52,964 nucleotides of DNA from Candidatus Cloacimonadota bacterium (GCA_020532545.1 JAJBAW010000018.1:1-52964), one strand, 5' to 3'. Positions 1 to 9,172 are shown, counted from the stretch's first letter. Numbers and translations are program-made. Notes: generated by a model not told the origin, from the sequence alone.

Positions 1-120
1 GAAATGATCCTGGTGGGAATACCGAGCTCCCGACAGCTTGCGCAGGCCGGGGATTTGGCGCTGGTAAAGACTGCCGCAGCAATCTCCACCGGCAAATCTC
101 GCTCAGCAAAAAAACGGTAA
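1..120 (+). CDS. C-terminal end of an unidentified protein (5' end outside window)
   Basis: The first reading frame is open from the window edge and ends at TAA 118-120, giving 39 residues that start EMILVGIPSSRQLAQAG and end in a basic tail (SRSAKKR). I do not recognise the family from this fragment. The short hydrophobic strand followed by a small-residue helix would fit the end of an alpha/beta domain, but that is a guess. It converges on aspS, and a perfect inverted repeat overlaps its stop codon, which supports this being a real gene end. Confidence 0.5.
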   Translation, partial: EMILVGIPSSRQLAQAGDLALVKTAAAISTGKSRSAKKR

Positions 121-153
121 ATCGCCAAGAGGTTTGACCCCCGCGATTTACCG
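115..153. terminator. Perfect 11-bp inverted repeat between convergent genes
   Basis: cggtaaatcgc (115-125) is repeated exactly inverted as gcgatttaccg (143-153) with a 17-nt loop. It overlaps the stop codon of the leftmost gene and lies 14 bp past the aspS stop. No U-tract follows on either side, so an intrinsic terminator is plausible but not certain; a transcript-end stabilising hairpin is the alternative. Confidence 0.45.
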
Positions 154-166
154 CTGCTAAGTGTGA

Positions 167-1945
167 TTATTCGCTGAATTTTAGGTGGAGATCCTGCCAC
201 TGTTTCTCATCTACCTCAGAGGGCGCTTGATTCATCAGATCGGTAGCCTTGAGCGTTTTGGGGAAGGCGATGACGTCCCGGATGGAATCTGCCTGGCAAA
301 GAATCATGATCAGGCGGTCCAGACCGGGGGCTATACCGCCATGAGGCGGGGTTCCGTATTTCAGGGCATCCAGAAAAAAGCCAAAGCGGTCTTTGAGCTC
401 GGTTTCACTGTAGCCCAAAACATCAAAGATCTTCTTTTGCAGGTCATAACGGTGGCAACGGATGCTGCCGCCGGCTACTTCCATGCCATTGCAGACCATG
501 TCGTAAAGCTGTCCGCGGATTTCGCCGATCTTTTCGGGAATATCCAGCCAGGGAATGTGTTCTTCTTTGGGCAGGCTAAACATGTGATGCGCCGGCTCCC
601 AAGCTGTGCCGTCTTCATTGGGCATAAACAGCGGAAAATCCGTGATCCAGCAGAAGGCTAAAGCTTTGGGATCATATAGGTTCAGATCCTTGGCCAGTTG
701 ATTGCGCAAAAAGGCCAGGACTTTAGAAGTAGTATTGTAAGAATCTGCTACAATGGCCAGAAGGTCACCCGGCTGGGCTTTAGCAGCTTCGATCATGTCC
801 GCAGCCTCACTGGTGGACAAGAACTTGCTGATGCCTGTCTCCAGGCCGCTATCTGCCACCTTGGCAAAGGCCACGCCCTTACCACCCAGATGCTTGGCGA
901 GATCCACCAGGGCATCCTGCTGTTTGCGGGAAAAAGCTGCTCCGCCTGGGATTGCCAGAGCTTTGATCACTCCGCCAGAGGCCAGACAGTCCTTAAAGAC
1001 CTGAAACTCGCTGCCCACCAAAATTTGGGAGAAATCTACCAATTCCAGAGCAAAGCGCAAGTCCGGCTTATCACAGCCATAGCGATCCATGGCCTCTTGA
1101 TATACCATTCTGGGGAAGGGCAGAGAAAGCTGCACACCCTGGATTTCGGCAAAGATCGTGTGCATCAGCCTTTCCAAAAGATCAAGAATCTGGTCTTGAG
1201 TGGCAAAGGAGAGCTCGATATCCAGTTGGGTAAATTCCGGCTGACGATCCGCCCTGAGGTCCTCATCCCGAAAGCAGCGCGCAAGCTGATAATAGCGGTC
1301 AAAACCGGCGATCATCAGGAGCTGTTTAAAGATCTGCGGACTTTGGGGGAGCGCATAAAACTTGCCCGGATGCACACGGCTGGGCACCAGATAGTCTCTG
1401 GCACCTTCCGGTGTGCTCTTCATGAGCATGGGTGTCTCGATCTCATAAAAGCCTTCCGCATCCAGGAATCTGCGCATCAGCGAGGTTACTTTGGCGCGGG
1501 TGGTGATGATCTTCTGCAGATAGGGGCGTCTGAGATCCAAATAGCGATAGGTGAGCCGCAGATCTTCATCCGCCATAGCCACACCATCTATCTGAATGGG
1601 CAGAGGCAGCGTATCATTCAGGATAGAAAGCTCGCTGGCATCTATCTCCAGTTCTCCGGTGAGCAGGCCCTGATTGATATTGCCTTCACTGCGACGGGCC
1701 AAAGTGCCGGTCACAGCCAGCACATATTCGTTGCGCACCTTCTCTGCTTTGGCAAAGATAGCCTGCTTTTCAGGATGAATCACGATCTGGATGATGCCTT
1801 TCACATCTCTGAGATCCAGAAAGATCAGTCCTCCCAGATCGCGCCGTTTGTGCACCCAACCCATCACCGTGACCACGGTATCGATGGCCTTGATGTCCAA
1901 TTCTGCGCTGTAATGGCTGCGTTTCAATGAGCCGAGATTGTCCAT
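167..1945 (-). CDS. aspS: Aspartyl-tRNA synthetase
   Basis: A 592-residue class II aminoacyl-tRNA synthetase that charges tRNA-Asp in the cytoplasm. The order is an N-terminal OB-fold anticodon-binding domain (about 1-110, [15 protein letters not shown]), the catalytic core with motif 2 ([18 protein letters not shown]), a bacterial GAD insertion (about 285-420) and motif 3 near the C-terminus ([13 protein letters not shown]). Length and order fit the bacterial AspS type rather than the short archaeal type. The ATG at 1943-1945 has an AAAGGA-like ribosome-binding site and lies 14 bp after the PotD-like gene, so it is probably the last gene of the dnaN-recF unit. Whether it also charges tRNA-Asn cannot be read from the sequence. 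Confidence 0.97.
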   Translation of the reverse strand: MDNLGSLKRSHYSAELDIKAIDTVVTVMGWVHKRRDLGGLIFLDLRDVKGIIQIVIHPEKQAIFAKAEKVRNEYVLAVTGTLARRSEGNINQGLLTGELEIDASELSILNDTLPLPIQIDGVAMADEDLRLTYRYLDLRRPYLQKIITTRAKVTSLMRRFLDAEGFYEIETPMLMKSTPEGARDYLVPSRVHPGKFYALPQSPQIFKQLLMIAGFDRYYQLARCFRDEDLRADRQPEFTQLDIELSFATQDQILDLLERLMHTIFAEIQGVQLSLPFPRMVYQEAMDRYGCDKPDLRFALELVDFSQILVGSEFQVFKDCLASGGVIKALAIPGGAAFSRKQQDALVDLAKHLGGKGVAFAKVADSGLETGISKFLSTSEAADMIEAAKAQPGDLLAIVADSYNTTSKVLAFLRNQLAKDLNLYDPKALAFCWITDFPLFMPNEDGTAWEPAHHMFSLPKEEHIPWLDIPEKIGEIRGQLYDMVCNGMEVAGGSIRCHRYDLQKKIFDVLGYSETELKDRFGFFLDALKYGTPPHGGIAPGLDRLIMILCQADSIRDVIAFPKTLKATDLMNQAPSEVDEKQWQDLHLKFSE

Positions 1946-1959
1946 TATTTATCAGTCCT

Positions 1960-3018
1960 TTAGTTCATTTTGATGTCTTCGTATATCTTGTCGATATCGC
2001 GTATATCCTCACCCAAATAGTCGAGCATATAGCATTTGTCCAGATATTCTTCGTCTGGATTGATGATCTTATTGTTGATGAATTCCTCATCCATTATCGC
2101 CATAGCTGCTTTATTGGGAGTAGGATACATGATGTATTCAGAATTGCGCTTGGAGACGTCTTTATCGAGCATAAAGTCGATGAATTTGTAGGCCAAGTCT
2201 TTGTTCTGGCTATTCCTTAGCATCACGATGTTGTCCATCCACATGGCTGCGCCTTCTTTGGGCAGGATGAAATCCAGATCAGGGTTTTCATTCATCTGTT
2301 GCAGAGCATCGCCATTGTAGGCCTGAGCCAGCCAGGTGGTGCCATCTTGCAGCTCGTTCTTGTAAGAATCGCTGTCAAACTGGGTGATATTACGATCCCA
2401 GATTTTTAGCACTTCATGCGCGGCTGCCAGAGCCTCGGGCGTGGTATCATTCACAGAATATCCGCTAAAGATCAAAGCTGCGCCGATCACTTCCCGGGCA
2501 TCATCCAGCATGGTAATCTTGTTTTTGCCCTCAAAGAAAGAATCTCCCAGGATGTTCCATCCCCCTGAGGCCACTATTTCCTGTGGTACAAACTTCTTGT
2601 TGTACATCAGTCCGGTGAGTCCCCAGGCATAGGGAATGGAGAGCTTATTTTCGGGATCAAAAGAGCGGGCTTTAGCCAGCAATTGCGGGCTGAGGTTACT
2701 GCTATTGGGAAGTTTCGCCATATCCAGCTCTTCCAGCAGGCCCAGTTCGTTTAAGATGCTGACGTGATCTCCGCTGGGGAAGATGATATCAAAGCTCTGC
2801 ACCGAGCTTTTCACCTTGGTGAGCATGTTTTCATTGGAATCGAAGGTGCTGTATTTGACTTTGCAGTCATTGGCATCCTCAAATTCTGTGATGAGGCCTG
2901 GATCGATGTAATCGCTCCAATTAAAAATATATAGGGTGGGCTTTTTTTTGCCACAGCCTGTAATGCCAATCAGTGTAATCAGCAGCACCAGAGCGAATAA
3001 TAAAGTAATTCTTTTCAT
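1960..3018 (-). CDS. PotD-like spermidine/putrescine-binding lipoprotein
   Basis: A periplasmic solute-binding lipoprotein. The N-terminus MKRITLLFALVLLITLIGI is a signal peptide ending in a lipobox with the acylated Cys in TGCGKKK. The mature part begins LYIFNWSDYIDPGLITEFED, the hallmark start of the PotD/PotF polyamine-binding family. I chose the ATG at 3016-3018 over one four codons upstream because a strong GGAGGT ribosome-binding site (3023-3028) lies between them, inside the end of the MFS gene; this gives 352 residues. No potA, potB or potC is adjacent: it sits between an MFS transporter and aspS. It could serve a transporter encoded elsewhere. The polyamine ligand is inferred from the family only. 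Confidence 0.88.
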   Translation of the reverse strand: MKRITLLFALVLLITLIGITGCGKKKPTLYIFNWSDYIDPGLITEFEDANDCKVKYSTFDSNENMLTKVKSSVQSFDIIFPSGDHVSILNELGLLEELDMAKLPNSSNLSPQLLAKARSFDPENKLSIPYAWGLTGLMYNKKFVPQEIVASGGWNILGDSFFEGKNKITMLDDAREVIGAALIFSGYSVNDTTPEALAAAHEVLKIWDRNITQFDSDSYKNELQDGTTWLAQAYNGDALQQMNENPDLDFILPKEGAAMWMDNIVMLRNSQNKDLAYKFIDFMLDKDVSKRNSEYIMYPTPNKAAMAIMDEEFINNKIINPDEEYLDKCYMLDYLGEDIRDIDKIYEDIKMN

Positions 3019-3019
3019 T

Positions 3020-4270
3020 TTAACCTCCATTGGTTTGGGTTTTCATCATGTTTCCGGCATCCGTCAAACCCTTTATGGGGTTCACAAATTGCAGAGCAAT
3101 CCAGCCGGTAAGAAAGAACAAGAGCAGAGACAGGATGGAGTATCTGATATCTCCACTTACGTGCGCAATCCATCCATATAGTATTGGACCAATAATGGAA
3201 GACAACCTGCCTGTCAAGGTATAAAATCCGAAGAACTCGGCCTGACGGTCGTGAGGAGTGAGCATAGACAGCATGGTTCTGCTGTTTGACTGACTGCTGC
3301 CGATGGCCAATCCGGCCAAAAGTCCCACAAAATAATATTCAAAGGCCGTGCTGCAGAAAAAGGCCCAGATCACCACCGAAATCCAGACTAATAGCGAGAT
3401 CGAGAGCGACAGCTTGACCCCCTTTTTATCGGTGAGCCAGCCAAAGAGAGCGGAGCCCAAAATCGAGGTGAATTGCGCCAGCACAAAATAGATAATCATA
3501 TCCTGAGTATTCATGCCAAAGCGGGTGATGCCATAGATGGAGGCAAAGACGATCACTGTGGTAATACCATCATTGTAGATGAAATAGCTGAACATGAACT
3601 TCAGCAGCTCCGGGTAGCGCCTCATGTTTTTCACCGAGCTATACACCCTGCGATATGCTGTTTTGAAGTAATTTGTGCGCTTGGAAGGCAGCCTTAGTTC
3701 TTTGAGCCAGAAGAAGGTAAAGAGGCTGAACACAAAGAAATGCACCGAGATCATGGGAAAGACCCAGCGGACATCGTATTGGATGATGACCAGAGAAATT
3801 ACCAGGGACAGCAGACCGCCCAGATAGCCCAAAGCCCAGCCAAAACCCGATACTTTACCTATATTATTCGGCGTGGTGATCTCGGGCAGAAAGGCATCGT
3901 AAAAGACATTGGCAGAATTAAAACCGTAATTTGCAATGATGAAGAAGATCATGCCTTTCGAGATTTGCCCCGGACCCACAAAATACAGGAGCGCGGTAAA
4001 GATGATGGTGATATAAGTATTAATAAAGAGGAACTTCTTTTTGGAGCGGGAATAGTCCGCCACTGCACCCAGGATGGGAGCCGTAAGTGCCACCAAGGTC
4101 ATGGATATACCTACCGCCAGTCCCCAGAGCATTTCGCCACTAGTCACATCTCCGCCCACCACCACATTCATGAAATAGACGCTGTAAACCACAGTGACGA
4201 TGATGGTGGTAAAGGCTGAATTCGCAAAATCATACATCATCCAGCCAAAGAGTTGCTTACTCAGCTTCAT
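3020..4270 (-). CDS. MFS transporter, UMF1/Atg22-like
   Basis: A 416-residue integral membrane protein with about 12 hydrophobic segments. The start WMMYDFANSAFTTIIVTVVY and a loop of the form GAVADYSRSKKKF are typical of the UMF1 group of the major facilitator superfamily, whose relatives include vacuolar Atg22 amino-acid effluxers; the bacterial substrate is generally unknown. Its ATG overlaps the recF stop as ATGA, and its own stop lies 1 bp before the PotD-like start, so translation of recF, this gene and the lipoprotein is probably coupled. Pairing with a polyamine-binding lipoprotein hints at amine or amino-acid transport, but this is inference. Confidence 0.85.
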   Translation of the reverse strand: MKLSKQLFGWMMYDFANSAFTTIIVTVVYSVYFMNVVVGGDVTSGEMLWGLAVGISMTLVALTAPILGAVADYSRSKKKFLFINTYITIIFTALLYFVGPGQISKGMIFFIIANYGFNSANVFYDAFLPEITTPNNIGKVSGFGWALGYLGGLLSLVISLVIIQYDVRWVFPMISVHFFVFSLFTFFWLKELRLPSKRTNYFKTAYRRVYSSVKNMRRYPELLKFMFSYFIYNDGITTVIVFASIYGITRFGMNTQDMIIYFVLAQFTSILGSALFGWLTDKKGVKLSLSISLLVWISVVIWAFFCSTAFEYYFVGLLAGLAIGSSQSNSRTMLSMLTPHDRQAEFFGFYTLTGRLSSIIGPILYGWIAHVSGDIRYSILSLLLFFLTGWIALQFVNPIKGLTDAGNMMKTQTNGG

Positions 4271-5340
4271 AGCCCCTCCCCCAGTCTGATGGCGGTCATG
4301 GGGCTAAAGATCTCGGCAATATCCTCTTTGGGAGCCGCCACAAAGATCTGCCCACAGCCACAGGCCAGATCGCGTATGCGCTGGCTGTGCTGGGCATCCA
4401 GTTCTGCAAAGATATCATCAAAAAGCAGGATGGGCACTATGCCCGTGGTTTCCTTCACCAGATTGGCCTGGATCAGTTTGAGGATGATCACCGCGATGCG
4501 TTTTTGCCCTTGGGAGGCAAAGCTCTGCATAGTGTTTTCCGAAATGCGGAAGTTGTAATCATCCAGATGCGCCCCTACCAGGCTACGCTGCCACAGCAGT
4601 TCTTTGGGCGCGATGTTCTCCAGATGCGCTATCAGGCTATCCTGATCCAAAGCAAAAGCATCTTTGAGAGCCGGTTCATAAGAGATGCTGACCTGCCGGG
4701 TATTATCCGAAATCCCGGCAAAATCTCCCTGCAGCTCGGCATTGAGCAATTCCAGATACTGTTTCCGGTAAGGATACAAGGCCAGTAGCGCTTCGACAAA
4801 GCGCAGGTCCCAGCTACGTTTTTCGCTCTTGCCATGCTCTGTTTTGAGCAGGCGATTGCGTTGATCCACGATATGTAAATAGGCCCTCAGCAAGGCCAGA
4901 TAGGCGGGGAAAAGCTGCGAGATGGCAAAGTCAAAATACTGCCGGCGAATCCGGGGCGAACCATTGATGAGGCCGATATCATCCGGGGCCAGATAGATCA
5001 CCTTTACCCGGCTCACCAGGTCGCTGAGTTGCCTGCTGAGCACATCGTTGATCTTCAGGATCTTGCGGTTTTCCACGTAGGAGAGCTGCACAGCCAGATC
5101 GTTATCCAGATCGGTCTTATAGCGGGCAGTCAGCACAAAACCCGCGGCCTGCTGCCGCACCAGATCGCCATCGGAATGATAGCGTATGGATTTGCCGATC
5201 GAGGTATAGGCTATGGCCTCCAGCAGGTTTGTCTTCCCACTGCCATTGGGGCCAATGATCAGGTTTCCCTCTGGCTCAAAGCCAAACTTTTGCTGCTCGT
5301 AACTCCTGAAATCGTGCAGCTCGATACTATGCAGCTTCAA
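4267..5340 (-). CDS. recF: DNA replication/repair protein RecF
   Basis: An SMC-like ABC ATPase that helps load RecA at gapped DNA. At 357 residues it has normal RecF length. The N-terminus MKLHSIELHDFRSY is characteristic. Walker A is GPNGSGKTN (residues 30-38), the ABC signature region is SQGQKR, and Walker B is LLFDDIFAELD. It follows dnaN by 15 bp, the conserved dnaN-recF order seen near many bacterial origins, but dnaA and gyrB are not beside it here. It ends in a 4-bp overlap with the MFS gene. Confidence 0.95.
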   Translation of the reverse strand: MKLHSIELHDFRSYEQQKFGFEPEGNLIIGPNGSGKTNLLEAIAYTSIGKSIRYHSDGDLVRQQAAGFVLTARYKTDLDNDLAVQLSYVENRKILKINDVLSRQLSDLVSRVKVIYLAPDDIGLINGSPRIRRQYFDFAISQLFPAYLALLRAYLHIVDQRNRLLKTEHGKSEKRSWDLRFVEALLALYPYRKQYLELLNAELQGDFAGISDNTRQVSISYEPALKDAFALDQDSLIAHLENIAPKELLWQRSLVGAHLDDYNFRISENTMQSFASQGQKRIAVIILKLIQANLVKETTGIVPILLFDDIFAELDAQHSQRIRDLACGCGQIFVAAPKEDIAEIFSPMTAIRLGEGL

Positions 5341-5355
5341 TCTTTACAAGAGCAA

Positions 5356-6519
5356 TTAGGAACGAAGAGGCATCAGCAAAAAGGTGATCTCTTCGTTTTC
5401 TTTATTTTCCTGATTGTAGATCATCATGGGGTCTTTGGAAGTACCCAGCTTGATCACCACTTTCTCGCTATCCACCGCATCCAGGATGCCCAGCATATAG
5501 CGATAGTTGAAGGACACTCCGGTGTGACTGCCCTGAAAGCTGTAGTCTTCGAGATTTTCTTTGGCATCGCCGGTATCGCGATCCGAGGTATTCACTTCAA
5601 AGAGTTCACTATCGAGCTCAAAACGGATGCGCAGGTTATCGTCCGGAGCCACCAAAGCTACACGGCGAATGGCTTCCCTCAGGGTTTCCTTTTTGATGAT
5701 AAATTGGTTTTGCAGAGTGTCCACAAAGGCTTTCTGATACTCGGGGAATTTGTGCTCAATCACTTGAGAAAAGACCAGAAATTTATCGTAGGAAAAGATC
5801 ACTTTGCTGTGTTCGATCAAGACTTTCACTTCTTTGCTGCCGTTTTCCAGTATTTTTTGCAGGAAGGCCAGAGTCTTTACCGGGATGATTCTTTCGATCA
5901 CACTGTCTTCACTAGCATCCTCTTCGGAAGAGGCAGCAGCGCCTTCCTGAGTTCCCAGGAGGGTGGAATTGTTGATCTTGATCTCAGCTACTTTGCGGCC
6001 ATCGGTGGCGGCCATCAGATGTGAGTTCTTCATGATCTTCCAGCACACACCGGTCAATACGGCCCGATTGACATCGGTGGATACGGCAAAATTGGTTTTG
6101 GAGATCATGCGGTCGAAAAGAGCGGCATTGATCACCAGAGCTTTGTCAAAATTGACCTTGGGAACTTCCGGGAATAAGGTGTGATCTGCGATCAACAGAT
6201 TATAATCGATCTTATTGCACTGGATCATCAGCGCTTCGTCATGGCGCCAGAAATTGATCACCGCTTCCGGCATTAAATTGATAATCTCGTTAAAATGCCG
6301 GGCTGATACGGCAATCGTCCCACTTTCACTCACGGCAGCGGCAAATTCCACTACCACAGTGATTTTCAGATCCGACGTGGTGATGCGTACCAGGGAGGTC
6401 TCCTCTGAAGCCTGGATCAAATAATTGGTCAGAATGGGAGAGGCATTTTTGGCGGGAGCTACGCTCACCAAATGCTGTATGCTGGAGAGCAATTCCTTTT
6501 TTTCTATGGCAAATCTCAT
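5356..6519 (-). CDS. dnaN: DNA polymerase III beta subunit (sliding clamp)
   Basis: The ring-shaped processivity clamp of the replicative polymerase. I use the ATG at 6517-6519, which gives MRFAIEKKELLSSIQHLV, the canonical DnaN start, and 387 residues. An in-frame ATG 33 bp upstream would add 11 atypical residues. The ribosome-binding site is AGGGG. The three clamp folds are visible as repeated domains; there is a short acidic insertion (EGAAASSEEDASEDS) in the middle domain, and the C-terminus ends ITFLLMPLRS, as expected for DnaN (M-P-L/M-R). It heads the unit dnaN-recF-MFS-PotD-aspS. An AT-rich dyad abuts its ribosome-binding site. Confidence 0.96.
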   Translation of the reverse strand: MRFAIEKKELLSSIQHLVSVAPAKNASPILTNYLIQASEETSLVRITTSDLKITVVVEFAAAVSESGTIAVSARHFNEIINLMPEAVINFWRHDEALMIQCNKIDYNLLIADHTLFPEVPKVNFDKALVINAALFDRMISKTNFAVSTDVNRAVLTGVCWKIMKNSHLMAATDGRKVAEIKINNSTLLGTQEGAAASSEEDASEDSVIERIIPVKTLAFLQKILENGSKEVKVLIEHSKVIFSYDKFLVFSQVIEHKFPEYQKAFVDTLQNQFIIKKETLREAIRRVALVAPDDNLRIRFELDSELFEVNTSDRDTGDAKENLEDYSFQGSHTGVSFNYRYMLGILDAVDSEKVVIKLGTSKDPMMIYNQENKENEEITFLLMPLRS

Positions 6520-6527
6520 GATAACCC

Positions 6528-6548
6528 CTATAAAGTTTTTCTTTATAG
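6528..6548 (-). promoter_or_regulatory. AT-rich dyad at the dnaN ribosome-binding site
   Basis: CTATAAAG, a five-base A/T loop and CTTTATAG form a perfect 8-bp inverted repeat ending 8 bp before the dnaN ATG. On the dnaN strand the last bases of the right arm are the first bases of the AGGGG ribosome-binding site. It could be an operator or a translation-controlling hairpin; the sequence alone does not decide. Confidence 0.35.
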
Positions 6549-6818
6549 CCAAGATTTTTTAGATTTCGGATTCCGTCAATGCTTTTCTTGGAAAGCCACT
6601 TTGCTCCGGGCATAAAAACAGGGGGCGGAGAGCCCTCTTTACTGTGTGTCGCGTGAGTTCTGTGTCTTTTGGGCAATTATCTTTGCAGCGCCAAACTGCT
6701 TTATCGATGCTCCTTTAGAGCTCGCAGTTTGCCGGCACATTTCAGCGTTGCAGGTTCTGCGCCAATCTTTATAAAATCCCGGCACTTGCTTGATACTTTA
6801 ATTCAGTATTAAGCTGCC

Positions 6819-6862
6819 TTCGACTCGAGATGACTCGAGCAGCTAAGTCATCTCGAGTCGAA
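6819..6862. repeat. 16-bp perfect palindrome with XhoI-like core, copy 1
   Basis: ttcgactcgagatgac (6819-6834) and its exact inverse (6847-6862) flank a 12-nt loop that itself contains ctcgag-like sequence. A closely related element occurs at 42532-42569 in the repeat island, about 36 kb away, also between genes, so this is a dispersed repeat and not a simple terminator. No U-tract follows. Confidence 0.8.
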
Positions 6863-7205
6863 AGCGCGTTAAAAGCACGTCAGGGAAAGGAGTGAGGAGT
6901 GGCTGAGCATCCGGGATATATCACCGCATAATCCTCCCCCAATACGGTTCAAGATCGCAGTAAATACTCCTTTAATCCCGGCTCAAGATCTTAGCAAACA
7001 AGTACCATCGGGACGTTACTTTTGATAGCAATAGACTGCTGTACAGAGGACTGAGTGCTGTAGTCACGGCATTTCAGATAGCTCATAGAAACAATATTTC
7101 AGATGGCAATTGGCGACCAAGCCCAAGCAGGATTTCATAAAAAAAGTGGGAAACCTGCAATTTCCTATTTGATAAAATCTAGAATTTGATTAGCTTATGT
7201 TTATC

Positions 7206-7231
7206 ATTCAGGCAGAGTAATGTGCCTGAAT
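7206..7231. promoter_or_regulatory. 9-bp perfect dyad upstream of secreted-protein gene
   Basis: attcaggca (7206-7214) and tgcctgaat (7223-7231) form a perfect dyad with an 8-bp spacer, ending 29 bp before the ATG of the next gene and upstream of its AAGGAG site. Its position suits an operator or 5'-leader hairpin; no regulator can be named. Confidence 0.4.
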
Positions 7232-7260
7232 CTAAGATCATAACTTAAAAGGAGTTACTA

Positions 7261-9039
7261 ATGAGACATAACCCGCGATCCGTAATTACGGTACTTTCGC
7301 TTAGTTTGTTTTTCATCATGGGAATAGTTCCTGCCCTGCAGGCCTTGCCCCTCTTTACTTTTAGCGTGGACAATCTGGAAGGGAACGACCGCACCGGCAA
7401 TTGGGTCTATGATGCAGATGGTGCATCTATGCCCTCTCATGATGCCAATCCCCTCACCTTTGGAGCCAGCAGTCCACATTTTTATGCCGAGAAAGTCGTA
7501 GAAAACGGCACCCTGATTTGTACTGCAGAAAACGTCGCTCTGGCGGCCAATCCTGCCGAAATCACCATCCATTTTAATACCTTCGAGCTGGTCTCGTTCA
7601 CCCGGATCAATACCACCGATCCTGCTTTGCCCTGGAACGTCCTTGGTCAAGCCGGAGACCGCCGGGTTTATTCCAATGCCAATGGTTACATCGCTCTCAA
7701 TGGAGTTCCCAAGCTCTATATGAAAAACGCGACCTTCGTGATCACCACCCCTTACCCCACCCAGGCGCAGATCCGTACCTGGGCCACCTGGTTCCCCCCT
7801 CTGGGGGCCTGGGTTGGTAGCATCGGTTCTGGTGCTCCGCAGACCGGATATGGCTTTGGTGACGTGGATCAGGACATTTCAGATCCCGCTTGGGCTGCCC
7901 TCTTTGCCGCCTCAAATTTCAAAATTGATCTGGCAATGGTTGGCATTACCAGCGTCGTGCTGCCCACTCAGGGACTGTTCGATTTTGATCTCGAAATATC
8001 TCCGGCCGTGATCCAGCAAGAAACCGACAATGATGAAACCAACACTGGTTCCTTGGGCTTCCCAGCTCAGAACGTGGTGGTAGAAGTAACCAGCAGCGTT
8101 CCCGGTGGTGCTGCAGGCGATATGAACAGCGTGTATATCAATGAGATTCAGCAGACTCCCACAGGTGCCCTGCCAGTCGGCCTGAGCTTCGCTACCACCA
8201 AATATTGGCTCCTGGGCAGCACCTACGATTCCTTCAATCTCAGGATCACCTTTAGCCTGAGTTCGGCAGATTTTGCCAAGGGTCCGGGCGATTGGAGAAT
8301 CCTCTTCCGTCCCTATCACACGGCTCCCTGGATTGTGTGGACAGATTATACCCTGCTGGATAGTGCGCACATCCGGGCAAATAACATAACCCAGCAAGGG
8401 GAATTTGCCATAGCTTCACCTCTGGATGAGACTCTGCCCGTGGAGATGTCTTCCTTTACTGCCTATGTGAATAGCGACAACCTCGCAAGCTTGAAATGGG
8501 TGACCGCTTCGGAAACAGCCATGCAAGGCTTCCTGGTTTATGCCAATACTGCGGCCTCGCTGAATACAGCGCTCCAGCTCACCCCGAATGTCATTCCTGC
8601 CCAGAATTCATCCTCCGGGGCCAGCTACAGCTTTACAGCCGTTGATATCACCGCAGCCGGAACTTACTATTTCTGGCTCGAAGCCCGCAGCCTGGATGGC
8701 AGCAGCCAATATTACGGACCAAACATCGTGAAGCTGAGCGATCCTGAAGACACACCCGCTTTGCCGATTCGCACCTCTCTACAGGCTGCCTACCCCAATC
8801 CGTTTGTCTCCAAGGCTACGATCAGAGCCGAGATCAAAAATGGAGAACAGGCCCGCCTGGGAATCTATAATGTAGCAGGACAATTGATCAAGTCTTTTGA
8901 CCTGATTCAAGGCTCCCATGAACTCGATTGGGATGGCAAAGATGCCAGCGGAATGCAATGCGCCAGTGGAGTTTATATCTATAGATTGACCAGCCCTACG
9001 GCTAGTGAATCCAGGAAGATGATCCTGATGAAAAACTAA
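7261..9039 (+). CDS. Secreted protein with T9SS/FlgD-like C-terminal sorting module
   Basis: A 592-residue exported protein. A long signal peptide (about residues 1-29, hydrophobic VLSLSLFFIMGIVPALQA) is followed by a roughly 360-residue beta-rich region that I do not recognise. Next come an LPVEMSSFTA segment (about 391-495), common just before the sorting domain in Bacteroidota and Cloacimonadota proteins, and a C-terminal module (about 505-592) with YPNPF, LGIYNVAGQ, WDGKDASG and GVYIYRL ending in KMILMKN. That module matches the FlgD-Ig/type IX secretion C-terminal signature. The ATG follows AAGGAG by 6 nt. It is probably surface-attached or released; the biochemical role is unknown. It appears monocistronic. 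Confidence 0.8.
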   Translation: MRHNPRSVITVLSLSLFFIMGIVPALQALPLFTFSVDNLEGNDRTGNWVYDADGASMPSHDANPLTFGASSPHFYAEKVVENGTLICTAENVALAANPAEITIHFNTFELVSFTRINTTDPALPWNVLGQAGDRRVYSNANGYIALNGVPKLYMKNATFVITTPYPTQAQIRTWATWFPPLGAWVGSIGSGAPQTGYGFGDVDQDISDPAWAALFAASNFKIDLAMVGITSVVLPTQGLFDFDLEISPAVIQQETDNDETNTGSLGFPAQNVVVEVTSSVPGGAAGDMNSVYINEIQQTPTGALPVGLSFATTKYWLLGSTYDSFNLRITFSLSSADFAKGPGDWRILFRPYHTAPWIVWTDYTLLDSAHIRANNITQQGEFAIASPLDETLPVEMSSFTAYVNSDNLASLKWVTASETAMQGFLVYANTAASLNTALQLTPNVIPAQNSSSGASYSFTAVDITAAGTYYFWLEARSLDGSSQYYGPNIVKLSDPEDTPALPIRTSLQAAYPNPFVSKATIRAEIKNGEQARLGIYNVAGQLIKSFDLIQGSHELDWDGKDASGMQCASGVYIYRLTSPTASESRKMILMKN

Positions 9040-9172
9040 GGGCTGAAGTTTAGGCTTCAAGCTTATAATTGATGATAGCGCAGGTCTTTGGGCCTGAGCT
9101 ATTTTTGTGGGTTCGATTTCGGGCATAGCGCTGTCTTCAGACGGTGTGTCTTCTGGCTTTTGCAGCTCTGCA

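Larger units (their letters stand above)
6549..7260. other. Gene-free divergent region upstream of dnaN
   Basis: About 700 bp between the divergent dnaN unit and a secreted-protein gene. No convincing open frame and no consensus DnaA boxes were seen by eye, although a site beside dnaN is a natural place to look for an origin. It holds a dyad caaactgc/gcagtttg (6692-6699 and 6724-6731), a 16-bp perfect palindrome (6819-6862), and a dyad just before the downstream gene (7206-7231). The rest shows no structure I can interpret. Confidence 0.5.

Noticed and set aside
698-1930. Long open frame antisense to aspS, and similar frames opposite other genes
   Set aside because: The opposite strand encodes a fully conserved enzyme; the antisense products have no recognisable domain and skewed composition.
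6549-7260. oriC with DnaA boxes
   Set aside because: No TTATCCACA-like clusters were found by eye; position beside dnaN alone is not enough.
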